Part shown: positions 1 to 13,775 of the stretch, one piece after another
Numbering within the stretch: position 1 is the stretch's first letter
Layout: each line of letters opens with the position of its first letter
NCBI GenBank assembly: GCA_000231825.2
Contig: JH720325.1
Span: forward strand, 647,285 to 711,284
Length of the DNA: 64,000 nucleotides
Direction: 5' to 3'
Origin: Tetrahymena elliotti 4EA
Lineage: Eukaryota; Ciliophora; Oligohymenophorea; Hymenostomatida; Tetrahymenidae
Notes under the pieces: model-generated
Database searches by the model: none
What the model was told of the DNA's origin: nothing
What the model saw: the letters and a program-made list of their open reading frames with translations, nothing else
Position numbers and translations under genes: made by a program

Positions 1-505
1 TTATTTAAAATCTTTGTAAATACAATAATAAATTTATTCGATTTAGCGAATTTACTATTTGTAAATAGAATAATAAACTAATTTGATTTAGTGAATTTAC
101 TATTTCTGTCTATCATATCAATTAGACATTTATTTCTAGAAAATTTTTGGAATGTTCAAGTTAATTAGATTTTTATTTAGGTTGGTTCAAATGATTAATG
201 AGATAATAAATAGAAAAAATAATTTTATAGGATAAATAATTATCTAGCCATAGCTAGCTTTATCTTAATTTAAGTTGGTTAAAGATGGGCAGTTTGAAAT
301 GCAGGAAGCTATTTTTTATAGCCTTAAATCGCCTTCAAGAAATTATTTACATTTACTGAAGCATTATAAGTAATTTTAAAAGAAATTTTTTTCTTTTGAT
401 TAGTAGTAATAAATACATTCTGAATGCTTTTATTCACATTATTTATATTAGCTGATTCTATTTTTGCATTTATTAATTTCAGATTAGTAAGTGATATTTT
501 CACAA
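1..505. other. Left-edge sequence downstream of the first gene
   Basis: AT-rich sequence. Positions 13-107 hold a tandem duplication of about 47 bp, the second copy differing by a few substitutions. On the minus strand one frame stays free of TGA from about 518 to 156 and could be a downstream exon of the gene at 506-1039, but it has no ATG and no fully convincing splice pair, so it is not called as a gene. Confidence 0.4.
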
Positions 506-1039
506 TCAAATGAGCCACATTAGTTCATACATTAGTCTTAAATCATCTATTTCAATTGTAGAATAATTTAATTTCATTTTGTTTTTGATTATAAATTATA
601 CAAATTTTAGTAGATTTATTTTGAAAAAATAACTATCAAGAGATGGATTGGTAAAATTATAAATATTTGTATTTACTTTGAAAGAATCTTTAGATATTAA
701 GGAACAATCTTAGCTACATTTTGAGAATTTAAGTACGCTAGCACTCTATAGGTTTTGTGAGCATATATTATGGTAATTGTAGTATTGATAAATATTGAAA
801 TTTTCATCGACATTATTATCCAATTTAGATGCATTTTTTAATTAGTATGTAGAGAGGCATTAATTATATACAATAGCATCTTTAAAGCATTTATCAAGAT
901 ACTCGTTTTCAGATGCACACCTCAAAGTATCACATCCTTTTTCTATTAAACATTTAGCATATTTTTCTTAAAGGTTTTAAGATCTAATAGCTTTAAAAAT
1001 TAAGAAGAAAAAAATAATAGATAGATAAATTGTATTCAT
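506..1039 (-). CDS. Small secreted Cys-containing protein, unknown function
   Basis: The reading frame has 177 codons plus TGA and reads TAA/TAG as Gln. The first 20 residues (MNTIYLSIIFFFLIFKAIRS) look like a signal peptide, followed by a stretch with about nine cysteines (for example KCLIEKGCD and KCSQDCS), suggesting a small disulphide-bonded secreted protein. I recognise no family. The 3' end is uncertain. The ORF stops at TGA 508-506, but a second open frame continues leftwards. A donor near 526 (GTATGA) joined to an acceptor near 425 would preserve phase and add a C-terminal exon. The gene points away from the large PAS gene to its right, with about 940 bp between them. Confidence 0.45.
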
Positions 1040-1979
1040 ATTCGAGTATTAGAGTTTAATTTCTGTTATTTTTAAATGAGAACTTCAATTTTTTTATATA
1101 AAGAACGTGTCTTTTATTGAAATAATCTTTTTGGTATTAAAAAAATTTTTTTCATGAAAATAAATTATAGGAAATATGTAATTTAATATAATAACTTTAA
1201 CAAATATACAATCTAGGGAGTTCTCTGATAAAATCTATAATCTTCAAGAAGATAAATTAGGATATCTTTTACTAATTAAGAATTAATTTGATTTTTAGTA
1301 ATTCAGTATTTGCATTTTACTTAGGATAAACTTTTTTGATAAATTAATTAAAAACAGGAGAAAATTTTTAAAAACGAAATAAGTCACCTAATTAATCAAA
1401 GTATATTGTTTTCATCAAAATTCTTGCGACTGTAATTGTATTAGAACTAATTACATGAGTATTTACCTAAAAATATTTGACTAAAATTAAACAAGTCCTA
1501 GCTTTACCACAAAAAAAAATTAAAATGTAAACCAAAAGACTTATGTCAAACTCACAATAACCTTTTTGCTATTAAATAATCCCTGGCATTTTCTTTAGAG
1601 TAAAATATTTTTTTCAAAACAAACTGAAAATATCTCTATTCTATTATAAAAATTTGTAAAAAATTATTTATTACTTTTCATATAAAAATTCATATTTCTT
1701 CTTTTCTCACTTTTTCTCATGTTTAATGTTACATTTCTAAAAATTAAATCAAAATCTCATGAACTTCAAATATTATCTGTGTGAGAAGTATTACTCATAA
1801 AAAATTGATCAAAAAGATGAGTTTGTTAAAAAGCAAACGAAATAGAAAAGCAAATAATACCAATAATCAATCTTTCTATCTTGAAAAATATTTGAATTTA
1901 TTTGATAAATTGAGTATTAATACAACATAATATTATAAAAACTATGTAAAAATTAACTTATTTGAATATTTAAATTAGA
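1040..1979. other. Intergenic spacer
   Basis: About 0.94 kb of AT-rich DNA between the start of the small secreted-protein gene and the stop of the PAS membrane protein gene, both on the minus strand. I see no convincing ORF, RNA gene or repeat. Confidence 0.5.
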
Positions 1980-4900
1980 TCAGTTTGGTTGAGTATTAGA
2001 ATTGTTTGAAGAATATGAGATTATTTGTTTAAAATATGACATGATGTAAGGATTTTCTAGTAGAGTTTATATCTAGAAAATAGTTAAAAGGTTTCTGCAT
2101 TCATACACTTTTTTTAGCTCTGAGTTAAAAAATTAGTACCATCCGAATAAGAAAAGCATTATGAAAATGAGTAGAGAATAAACAAAAAGCAAGATAAAAT
2201 ATGTTTGTGTTTTTTCAAAAGTATTCTGATACTACTCAATAATGAATTCCTTCAAAAAGCTTGAAATATAAATAATAAGTTCGTAGGATTAATCTAGAGC
2301 TACAACGCCAGGAACAGGTTGTGTACTGTAAGAATTATATCCTTAATTTATGCTATTACTCCATAGGTTGAGAGTTGTTTACAGCTAATCAGAATTGGTA
2401 TTGTTATAAATCTAAGAAAGCTGTTCAGCTAAACCTAAGAAGTTTTTTAATGCAATTATATAGCCTTATTCAAAAATACCTGAAAAAACTGTCCCGCAGA
2501 TACTAATCATTTAAGGATCTTTGTAGTTAGAAGTTGATTTTAGAACATCACAAACATTTTTATCTAGCAAAGGATAAAAGTATTTATCATAGTTACTTTG
2601 CTGATCTCTGCTAAAACTCTAACTCAGCTGTAACAGTTGATATAGATTATTGATTAAGACTTAGTTTTAAAGAGTCAAATTATTTGTCATGTTGTAATAA
2701 ATATTCCTTGTATCATTTAATGAACTAAATCCAAAATATTACCAGTTCATTGCTCCATAATGAGATTAAAGTAATTATCCAAGCTATCCAGGTACTGACA
2801 ATATATAACTTAACTCCTGTACTTGTGTTTAACTCTCTTTCTTTAGACTATTTTTAACCACTAAATTAATAATTGGGTATGTTGAAACAATAGCTAGAGA
2901 TACTAGACATATTATCATAGATGATAAATGGAATTTAGGTAAAGAATTAGTTAGAGAAATAGTTTTTCTTCCATAAAGCTAGAGCTTACTGAGGCTATGA
3001 ACAGAAGATAATACTCCTTTGGTCAAATTATTACTACCTATCTAATTGTTACTTCCTTTTTTATCATCATTTATTTATAAAGTATGACTAACATTATTTA
3101 ATTAGGCTGAAGTAACCAGATTTCTGATACTAAACAATTGCCTCAATTATTCATCTAAGTTATTGATTAACTTTTAGAGTAGCTCTGGTGAAAATGTAGC
3201 AAACAATTTCAAGATGGATTCTCTATTGGATATGAACATAATGTTCATTAAATAAACAATAACAGTAACCATAAAAGAAACAACTAAAATAATTGAAAGT
3301 GATATACTATAGTTATTATCTATTTACTTAAATGAGTTTTAATTAAATTGGATAGCCATACTCTAAATAGTATCCATTTCTTATTAGTACTACTATATAT
3401 TAAAGAGACTGAATAGTAGACCAACTATAGAATCATAAATACTACTTGGAAATATATACTTATATAAGTAGCTGGAAAGAATGATTAGAGAATAAATAAT
3501 GCTTACCGATATTTAAGCAACATTATCAATTTGATATGGTGTAGGAAATATTGATATAACAACATTTGTATTGTAAGTGTATGTTAAGTATTCTAAATTA
3601 TATTCATTTAAAACTAGTTTATAAAGATTGTCTTTGTAATTTTAGTTTAAATTGTTCTCCAAACTTGTTAAGTTTTGTAATAAAGATTCTTAATATGTTA
3701 TCTCAAAGTTAAAGTAATTATTTTAATATAACATAGCTTGATTTAAGCATTTCATTATATGACTAAATGAGGAATACAGATCATTAAGTAAAGGCATTTT
3801 TATCATAGAATGGTACTAATCTTAAAAATAAGACCTAGAAAAAATATAAAGACCAGATGTCATTATTAAGAGTAAAAGAAATGCTATATATCCTGCTATG
3901 TTAGCAGTAATAAAAAGCTTTGAAAGTTTCCTTGATTTTACCACTTTCATCACATAAAGTCTACTAGAAGAAGTTTGGGTCTGAGAAGTATGAGCAGATT
4001 CCTATCCACCATTTGTTTTTTTATTTTTTTTAAAGTTATTTGATTCTTTGGTATTTTATAAGAAATGAGAAATATCCATAATTTCAGCTTCTTCGTTGAC
4101 AACATCTAAACTATTTATCTTTATTTTATTGTTAATATTTTCAGAGTCGTCATCAGAAACGCAACTCGAACTATTTTCCTCCCAAATTTCTTACGATTTA
4201 TCAGCTCCATAAAACTAAAATTGATCAAAGTTGTATTTATTTAAATCAACTATCTTTCTATCACTTGTTATTTTGTCATCTTTTTCATTATTCTTGAAAG
4301 AAACATGAGTTTATTTTTTTAATGGTGAAGTTGTTGTCTTTCGAGAACCAAACAAAGATTTTCTTCTTTTGTTGTCTTCTTTTATTAATTTATTGCTGAT
4401 ATTGTTAAGTTATGCTAAACTCGTTATGCTATTTATTTAATTTGTGGAAGAAAAGCTTATATTTGATCCACTCCCAGGTGCCTATTAAGTAGGTCCATTA
4501 AAAGTTATGCCATCTAAAGTGCTATTAAATTTCTTACTCAAAAAAGCAGCATTACTAGTGATATTTTAATTGCTATTTGCATGAAAACCTTATGAGTTTT
4601 GTTGCTAAGAAGATGAAGGTGTTGATTAACCTGCTTAGATTTCCTGTATAGATGGTAAAGAATTTTGATTGTTACTACCTATATTAGGTATGTTCACATT
4701 AGTTTAAGTCTAAGGAGTAACATTGTAAGCAAAGTGTCCAGTTGCTAAAGAGCTTTAATTGCTTAAATTATTGTAAGATTTAATATTTTCAGCTTGATTT
4801 TCTAAAATTTGATCATGATTATCAATTTCTTGGTAACGGTTTTTGTTCTAAGTATTTTAGCACTTTTCATTGTTGTAGTTCAGTGAAATTTATTGAGATG

Positions 4901-7900
4901 ACATGTTTTCCCCATCAAATTTACTTTAATTCAAAGGAATATTGTTTTCATCATAAACTTCCAATTAAAATAAAGGATTGTTGGAACCATTCTATAAATT
5001 TGTAATGGCTCTTGAAGATACAATTGTTGGCTATGTCCTACCTGAAAGTAAATTGTTATTTGAAATCATTAAAGATGGATTTAAATTACTAGAATCAACT
5101 GCTTCTCCATTTACAGTATTATCAAATTTGCTTTAATCTGGGAAGGCTTCTTATTCTTAAAGAAGATTTGTGCTTTCATTAAATTTAGGAGATAAAACAG
5201 GCATTAAGGGAGAAGGAGCAACCTGATTTAGTTCGTTTTAAAAACCTCTTGGAGACTAAAATTTAAATTGCTCCTACTAAGCAGTCAAATTTTTTGCATA
5301 ACTTAATTGCCTAGGTGCTGAAAAAGCCTTTTTTTTTGAAGGATTTAGAGCAGAAAGATCCTCACTTTAATATTGACTTTCTTCTACAACTTCAGACTCT
5401 TCTAAATTGATATTTGTAGCTTGTTTGTTAATCATAAACTTATCTTAAAACATATCTTAATCTAAATCAGCTGAATCTTATATGTATTCTTTTTCCAATT
5501 TGAACAAGGCATTATTCTTTATTTCTGGATGCAAACTCTTAGCCTATTATAAAGTTTTAGCATTCGGATTAATACCTGATAACATGGAATATTATTTTTT
5601 ATTTAATGACAAATCTGAGTAAGAATTCGAATGATTTTGATTTAATTAGCTATTAATTCCAGTTATGTTAGAACCTTAGATATTCTGGTTATTTTATTAG
5701 TTATGTATTTACTTAAATATATTATTTCCAGGTAACCTAGAAGTCATTAAACTTTCAAATTGTTATATTGATTTCATAAATGTTTTGTTATACATCCTAG
5801 TGTCACCCCTATAATTTAAGGTTGATTAGTTTGTTAAAGTTGTTGATACACCTGCTTAGAACAAATTGATATATGACCCAACATCAATAACAAAATTTAA
5901 TTCTAAATGAATATTCATAAAATGTTTGGCACACTCAATTTACATAGTAATCAAACTAGAGTATTTTTATGGGTCTAATTTTCTAAATTTCGTTATTTAA
6001 ATATACTTCATGGTTGTTCCTTAACTTAACTGATGTTCACAATAACTCCATTAAATTAAGATATACCTGTATCCTTTCCCTTTAAACTGTGCAAATGTTT
6101 TTTTATAATATTCCTCTAAATTATTAGCAGTATCAATATATTATTTTTGAATACGCGGATTAATGACCATTAGGGTTTGTATCTCTCTTGTTATTTTCTT
6201 TCCATTTCCCATGATTAAGAAATCATTTTATTCTTTGTTTATGGATTTAACTAAGCATCCTAAGACTGGTAGAATTTTGAGCAAATCTACCTTTTTGATG
6301 TTTTACACTATTTTTGAGAAAATAAAAATAAAATAATATTAGCGTAACTAAATAATTTACATTTATTGTTGCTAAAATTAAATGCACAATTATAAATTTA
6401 TTCAGAAATATCTAGGATTTATCCCGAATCATCAAATACAATATATTATTTTTTTTAATCATCTTTTTCAAGATAAACACAAACCCCAAAGTCATTTAAT
6501 GACTAATAAGAGCAACATCTCATGTACATAGGTAAAATAAATCCTTAGAATTTAAGTGGAAAAACGAGCATCCTTGAGCAAAGAATAAAATTAAAATCGT
6601 TAGAGTTTATGAATTAGTGAATGTAATCTTAGAAAGTCTTTTAGAAAAATCCCGGAACTATGAGGCTCGCTTTTTAGCCACAAATTTCTTTTTGAGAATA
6701 TCCAAGCATAATTTCAAATTAACTTGATACTTATTTCACTATAGCAACTTGACTCAAAAGTGATATTTTTAAAGTGCATGAATCACTCTTGAAAAGATCA
6801 ATATTTAAATCTTCTTTCTTTAAATCTCTTAATATCAGCCTTCTACTTTGTTTAATGTATTCTTTGATACTTTTATTTTCAAAATCAAGAGATTGACTGT
6901 AAATTAAAGCTATTTCAATTAATGTAGTATTTGAATAATTTATATCAAACATGCGTTGAATGTACTGCTTTAAAAAATCTCTCTTCTATTTTAATTATTT
7001 TCCTTTTTTTTCTACTAATTCAATATTGAGGTAATCTTATGATAAGAAAGCATAGAAAGTTCCTATTTTTAATTTAAAAGTTAATACCACAAATGCATTT
7101 AAAAAAATTCATGATAATACCCTGCAAATAGACAATATCCTAAAGAAATGCATGCGAGCTATTTAACAGATCATCAAACTCTATTACCAGCTCTAAATTT
7201 AACCTTTAATTCTAAAATTCATCCTTTGAATAATAAAAGGAAAATTTTTTTTCAGATCTTTCCTTCATTTATTCATAGATAAGACATTCTACAAAGGACG
7301 AAACTCCATTGCGCTTTGAAGAGCCTGAAGTGTATTTTTCCATATCTTACTGGTTGCTATATGAATTAAGCTAATAATTTTTCATTTTAAGTAGCTCATA
7401 GCTAACTTTTTAAGGAATAGATTTCACATCTATTAGAAAATTGATATATGAATAAATGAATTTTCTATAATTATCTTCAACATTCTTAAATGAATTAATA
7501 TAATTTTCCATCAGTTCCATTAAGAAGAAATCCATAAATTATTTTCTATTTTTATCACCTAAGAAATTTACATCATAATGTGAATCCTATTTTGATAATA
7601 TAAATATCTCATATTTAGCTATTTTTGTGTGGTTGTAATTAAATAAAAATTTTTAGAACAAAGTAAACAAAAAAAACTCAATTAAATACTCAATATAATT
7701 AGAAAAATAGATTACAGTTGGTATGGAATGGCAGTAGCATTTTTGTTTGAAACAAGATTAAATATGATTCAGATAAACAGTTTCATAGAAAACACCTGTC
7801 TTGTTTACCATATAATCTTCATAGAAATAGTCATAGTTGTAATAAATATAGCGTGTTACCTAATCAAAATATTTTGGAGAAAACTCTTTTTTATTGGATT

Positions 7901-9418
7901 TGTTAAGCGAAATAAGATTGAATAAAATATATCTGTATCGAACTGAATATATCCTTCTTCCTAGCTCAAAACAAATTGATACTACACATACTTAAACAAT
8001 CAAGAGGGAATTCATTGAGATATTAATCATGTAAATAAAAAAAATCAAGCTCATGAAGATTTTACAAATGCTTAAAGAAACAAAAAGGACTTACACTCCT
8101 TATGAATAGAAAGGCAATGAAAACAAGAATTCAAAAATATTTAGAATGCCTGTAAATAAAAGTAATAAATTAATCAGCCACCCATTTGATCCTTAACAAA
8201 ACAGGATAGTTATTAAAGTTTCGCTTAACATCCTAACGAATGACCAGTTACTGTGTCTCTTTGATAAATGGTTGCTTAATATAAATCTGTAATCAAAATC
8301 ATGCATGTGAAATATAAAACCTATTTGATTAATTAAAAAAAATAGTGAAAATTTGTTTTAAATAACGTTTTTTTCTATCATAAATTTAAATGCTTTACTG
8401 AATCAATATAAAAAATTAAACAAATATCAATCCGAAGATTAATTTTGAATATATATCAGTTCCACTGCATCCTAAATATAATTAAAGTATCCTTATAATC
8501 AAAAATATATTGATTTATCTAAATTTGCATTAAACAAAATATTACAAAATATTACAAAATATTTAATACTTTCTGATTTCTTATTTGCTTAATAGCCAAA
8601 AAATATTTAAATAAGACTGTAAGCTGAGAGAAAGATAGTTTTTCTTCTTGAGATATATCAAAATATAACAAAAATCTCATAAAAAGCTTTCTTCTAAAGT
8701 AATTTAAAATAAAATAATTTTTACCTACAATAATCGACAAGATAAGTGATAAAAAAGCAAAAGGCAAGAAAATCTAATCAACTGAAAAGTTATCTTTAAA
8801 AATAATACTAGAAGCAGAGTATATTTAAGGAATGTAGAATAAATATCCAAACAGCTGCAAATAAATAGACTCAAAGTATAGCAAAATTTAAATGACAACA
8901 TTTCCTTTATTATTTTTTTTCAGATTCATTATAATAGCTAAAATTAAAAACATTAAAAATTGAAGATTAAGAGCTATAGAAATTATATTCATTATATGCT
9001 AACTTAGACTATCATCATATTTCAAGATTATGCTAATTACTTTAACAAAATGACTGTATTCTAATATATTATGTAAATCATTTGAATAGGATTCATATTT
9101 TAAATTGCTTATTTTATCTTTTAAATCGAGAGTAAAACTAAAAATCTGCATTTACAAGAAATTAACAAATAAAACGATTAGTGATAGCCATAGCGGCTTA
9201 TCTATTTTGTATAAAATTTAATGAAAATACTAAGTATATGTCTCAAATAATCTTTCAGAGAGATCAAAATCACAACTCTTTCTTTCTTAACTATTATCTT
9301 GCTACTTAAACTAACCATTTATTTATCCTAGCTGATCCTTCAATTGTATTGTAGTAGATTGTTAATCTTTGTTTTAATTAAAATCTTCATTTTATTTTCT
9401 TTTACTTGACTCTTTCAT
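1980..9418 (-). CDS. Giant multi-pass membrane protein with PAS-like domain (paralogue 1)
   Basis: Four exons are proposed: 9418-8556, 8397-7121, 7062-6361 and 6307-1980 (863, 1277, 702 and 4328 nt). All phases agree and give 2,389 residues and TGA. Introns begin GTAATA, GTATTA and GTAAAT. The N-terminal about 600 residues carry several hydrophobic helices. A PAS-like fold lies around residues 815-930 (LGYSQKEICGQKASLIVPGF, then KFQGFILPMYM and LNDFGVCVY). A very Asn/Gln/Ser-rich linker follows to about residue 1740. The C-terminal part has further helices, the last near 2,320, ending in LLENPYIMSYFK. It shares this architecture with the three plus-strand genes at 15.6-38.1 kb but is the most diverged. 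A 78-nt stop-free GTAAAA...CAAG segment (8724-8647) could be a further intron at the position conserved in the paralogues. Function is unknown; PAS folds usually sense small ligands or redox/light cues or mediate dimerisation, so a sensory role is inferred. Confidence 0.82.
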
Positions 9419-10197
9419 TTAACTATTTATACAGGACGTTTATACTAAAGAATTTCAAATATTATTTGTTTATACTTTTTGATTGATAATACTAATAATA
9501 ATATTAGTATGCTGAAATACGAATTTACACACTCAAAAAAAACAAAAATTAGCAAATTAAAATATGGAAGTAATTTATATTTTATCTAAATTTTTGAAAC
9601 CATCAAGCAAATACCTAATAGTTTGCTTATTTGTCAGAACCAAAGTAGAATTTTAAAAATATTTTATAAAAATTTTATTTCTTACAAAAGAATTTATCAT
9701 AGATAATTAAACAAATTTAAAAGCTTGTTTATTTTGGTGAATACATCTAAATTATCAAGTTAATTTACCATATAAATTATTCATCAATTGTAAACTATTA
9801 AGCCAATCCTTATTATGCTTGAAAATAATAATTGGATATGTATAAATTAATTAATTATCTCTCTAGCTTAATTAAAAAAAAGTTAATTAAGAAATTTGTA
9901 ATGAATCTTTTTCATTTGACTAAATCCACATTCTTCTTCTAATTACTAATATATCTAAAATTATCTTCTAAAAACCTTATTTAATAAATTATAATTGTTA
10001 TTAGAAGTATTTTTTTTGTGTTTATTTTTGTATGATAAATTAATGCTTTTTTTTACAATTTTATTTAAAAAGTAAAAAAATATGTTTATGAATTTTAAAA
10101 TGATTTTATTAACAAACGTATAATATTAAAGACAAAGTTATTTTAAAAATATGATTTTTAGATTTAAAAATATTTGTTGTCAGCTACATTTTTTTAT
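9419..10197. other. Intergenic spacer
   Basis: About 0.78 kb of AT-rich sequence upstream of the minus-strand PAS gene and downstream of the methyltransferase stop. It should contain the PAS gene's promoter and the methyltransferase 3' UTR. I see no recognisable motif or ORF. Confidence 0.5.
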
Positions 10198-10899
10198 TCA
10201 ATTATTTGTACCAAGTTATTTTTCTACACTAGTTAATTAAACATATGAAACTCCAAGTAGTTTACTTTAAGTTACATTTCCTTACAAATCCTTATCAATT
10301 GCTAAAAATTCTTAATCTCCGCCATATTTCCCTACTGGTATCAGCATTCTCCCTCCATAATTTAGTTATAAAAGCAATTCTTAAGGTATTTTTTCTGCTG
10401 CTGCACCAACATGAATAGCATCATATGGAGCAAATTATTTAAAGCCTTCCCTACCATCTCCATTAACTAAGATTATTTATTTATTATTCAATTCTTAACT
10501 AAATGACTTTTTTATATTTTATTCTGAAAGTTAAACTAGCTCTTTAATATGATCTATACCTACTATAATACTCTATTGCCTAAATTGTTCAGGTATCAAT
10601 TTCAAAAGTGTTGGGCAAAGATATCCTGTTCCGCAACCCACATCTAACACTCTTACAGGTTTACCACAAGAAAGTTGCTTTTATAAATGAGTTAAACTAA
10701 AGGCGTGCATATGAGGGGCTGAGATAGTGACATTGTATCCAATCTATTAAGGGCTATCTTAATAAGGTTTCTTATTTATGAAATCGGATCTATCTACTAA
10801 AAGGATAGCCTACTCTACTTCTTTGCTTTTAATATACTTATCTTTAATTAATTACTTTACTAACTCCTTTTGATTTTCACATTATTTCATTTTGTTCAT
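10198..10899 (-). CDS. PCMT1: Protein-L-isoaspartate(D-aspartate) O-methyltransferase
   Basis: Single exon of 233 residues, close to the usual length of eukaryotic PCMT (about 227). The enzyme uses S-adenosylmethionine to methylate abnormal isoaspartyl residues and so starts repair of aged proteins, normally in the cytosol. Visible hallmarks are the substrate/AdoMet segment SPQQIGYNVTISAPHMHA (residues 49-66), motif I VRVLDVGCGTGYL (82-94), GIDHIKELV (114-122), GDGREGF (147-153), PYDAIHVGAAAEKIPQ (158-173) and the GGRMLIPVG strand (182-190). ATG at 10899 matches the family N-terminus. The frame stays open upstream for some 65 codons without an ATG, so an upstream exon is possible but unsupported. 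Gln codons are mostly TAA/TAG. Confidence 0.95.
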
Positions 10900-11591
10900 G
10901 AATAAGTTTTTTTAAGCAGTAAAAATTAGTTACTTTTTTATAGTATTACCTCTCTCGACTTTTTCAAAGATTTAAATTGATTCATACAGAATTTAATACA
11001 ATCCTAATCTTCTCAATTATTTTAGAATATTAATGGTAAGATATTAATTAATTTCATTCAAGACTATTGTTTTTGTTAATAAAAATACCTCAATATTTAG
11101 TTTTACTTCAACAAATTCTGCTAATACATATTTCTATCATCATATAATTATTTTTATATGTGTGTACATTATTAACATTATCAAAAAGGTATTTTTTAAG
11201 TTTATTTCTTTGAAAGAAACATTTTTTTTTTATTTCTAAGAATAGTCAAAATAAATTAATTTAATAATTAGATTATTTCATTTTTAAAGAGAGTTTTATT
11301 TTTACAAATTATTATACACAGAGATTAATTATTAACTACAAAATATTTTTATTAATATAGAATAGAAATTATGTTTTTAGGATATTTCAGTCATGGTTTT
11401 AGTATAAATTTAATTTTTTTTTCATAAAAGAGATTAATTAAATACTTCAAGAAGTTCAAATCAAACTGGCTTTTTACGTTTTAACTTAAAATTATTCAGG
11501 ATTATACGAACTTTCAATTCATTTCTATAAATCTAATTTTATGAATATGACTAAATAATATGGTAATGAAATAAATGAAGTGCTATGTATA
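10900..11591. other. Intergenic spacer between methyltransferase and RNase H genes
   Basis: About 0.69 kb of AT-rich DNA. The part next to the methyltransferase start (10900-11100) remains free of TGA in its frame but has no in-frame ATG and no homology I recognise. The remainder shows no gene. Confidence 0.45.
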
Positions 11592-13775
11592 TCAATTAAG
11601 AGCTTAATTAGCTAATGCATCAGCTTCAGTGTTAAGTTCTTTTTTTACTAAAATATAATCCTTAAAATGGAAAAGTTCATCTAAGATTTTAGTTAAATTA
11701 TAGTACTCTCTTAACTACAGGCTTCTGCATTGATAGACCCCTTGCATGTGTTTTAGAACTACTTCAGAGTCTCCTTATATTGATAATTATTTAATACCTA
11801 ACTTAAAGCAGGTATACATTCCATAGATTAAAGCAAGGTACTCTGATTAGTTAATTGTTTTTGTTCCTACTTCTACTGAATACTCTAATAGCTTACTATC
11901 AGTATATAAATCTTTAATAATAAAGCCAGCTCCTGATCTTCCTGGATTTCCTTTAGTTGCTCCATCGAATTCAAGTTGATATTAAGAATATAAATTGATT
12001 TTATCTTTAATAGCATTAATGTTTGCTGGTTAGTCAATATAATATTATATCAATTCTTCATACTCAGGATAGTCTTTAAATGGATCGCTTTGATTTTATT
12101 GTTTTAGTTTTTCCTAGTTTATTTTCTCCTAATCTATTTTATCTATGGTAAATTAAAGCATTTTTTCTAACTCTGACTCTATTTAACTCAATTTTTATTT
12201 GCTTGCAGCTTGAGGGTTGTAGGTAAGTTTATTATTCTCAAAGAAGGAGCTAAGGTATTTCATTTTATTAAAATAATGCTTTAGCTTTTCTTCTACTTAA
12301 TTATTATTTTAGGTAAAAGTGTTAGCCAAAAATGCATAACTAAAGTCTTCCTCTTTCATTTAAATCTACTGAAGAAAATTGCTTTTCAAACGTTCAATTT
12401 TAGCACATAAAGAGAGTTTAATATCATTTAAGCTTCTAAGATAAAGACATATTTTTTGAATATTTTCATTTTACTTTATCATCTCCTAAAAAGCTACTCC
12501 ATTCTAACAGAAATCATATAAGTCTAGGTGTTGTAGAGATTCATCAGATGTGATAAAGTTTATTTTTTCATTTAGCTTTGATGTTTTAGGTTCTTTTTCA
12601 ATATGTAACTAATCCTTCTCTGGAAAATATTTTTCATAAGAATTTGATTTAGACATAGTTTAAAATGATTCTTTAGATTCTTGATCATAAAGCATACTGT
12701 TCTACTTTTTATAATGATTAAAACCTGGCTAAAAAGCCATTTAAGGTTGAGGAATATAAGGCGGCATATTATTGAAGCTATATTGCTGGTTATACATATG
12801 AGAAAAGGGAGGATTTATCTAATTTGGTGAGTACCCTAAAGAAAAATGAGAACTAGGAGGGTATGGCATTTAACTGTTTTAATCAAACCTATTGTTTAGC
12901 AAGAATGGATTTTAAAAAGGATGACATGGACGAAAGAAAGGATATTATGGATAATAATTGGATGGGTTTCCTTAAGTATCTACCATGCTTTGATCTACTG
13001 ATTCGATACTTGGAGATATAGTAGAAGCTTAACTTAGTAGTTAAGTAATGTTTTTTTAGGAATTGCCTTTTTATCTAGATAATTAAGAATCAACATCTTT
13101 TCCCAAAATCTTAGTTTGAGCAGACTCTTTAAAATACTTGTCTCTATGTGAATTAAAAAAATTTGGTTATCTTTAATTATTATTGAGGCCATTTTCAGCT
13201 TTGCAGCTAAAACTTTCTTCATCATCATCAACACTTTCTTCTTTGATTACAAAGGCACATTTTTATGTTTATTTTCTACTTTGGGTGTTTGGTATTTATT
13301 AAGGTTATTTCTCCATTTAAGAAGCTAAAAAGGAAAATGGTTCTTTTTACTTTTGAATTTTAGCCTATTCAATAACCTCTGAGGTTTGATCACCTTTTTA
13401 AAATTCTTATATTAAGTAAAAACTATTCTAATCACTATTTTTTTTTAGGTTTGAGTTTGAAGAATTTTATGAACAAGAGTTTAAATTTAAATTAGCTAAG
13501 TTGTTTAAAATGAAAGGCGATCCATTAAATTCACTACTTTTATTATGTGGACTAACTCCTTGCTTATTATTTTTATTACTCAAGATCGAACTAAATGTAG
13601 TCTCTTCCTCATTCATATTTTTATTATTAGTAGAAATGTTTTCTAGTTCAATTATTTATTCAGAATGAAGCTCATGATCTGGAATACACTTATAACAAAT
13701 CATTCTTTACTTCTTGCAATCAATGAACAAACAAACTTGGAGTAGTGGCAGTTTATGCTTAGGGCAAATCTTCAT
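11592..13775 (-). CDS. RNase HI-domain protein with N-terminal B-box-like zinc motif
   Basis: Single exon of 727 residues. The C-terminal about 125 residues are a complete RNase H type 1 domain, which cuts the RNA strand of RNA/DNA hybrids. The four acidic catalytic positions are visible: Asp in EFDGATKGNPGRSGAG, Glu in NQSEYLALIYG, Asp in LSIQGDSEVVL and Asp in NTEADALANQAL. The N-terminus (residues 4-42) has a Cys/His cluster, CPKH, then C, C, CYKC and DHELH, which resembles a B-box-type zinc finger. The middle is Gln/Asn/Pro-rich and low complexity (for example NYYPQYPF), with a predicted helical stretch just before the RNase H domain. Start ATG 13775 is chosen because it begins the zinc motif; the frame is open further upstream without another ATG. 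Most eukaryotic RNase H1 proteins carry a hybrid-binding domain instead, so this fusion is unusual. Confidence 0.88.
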
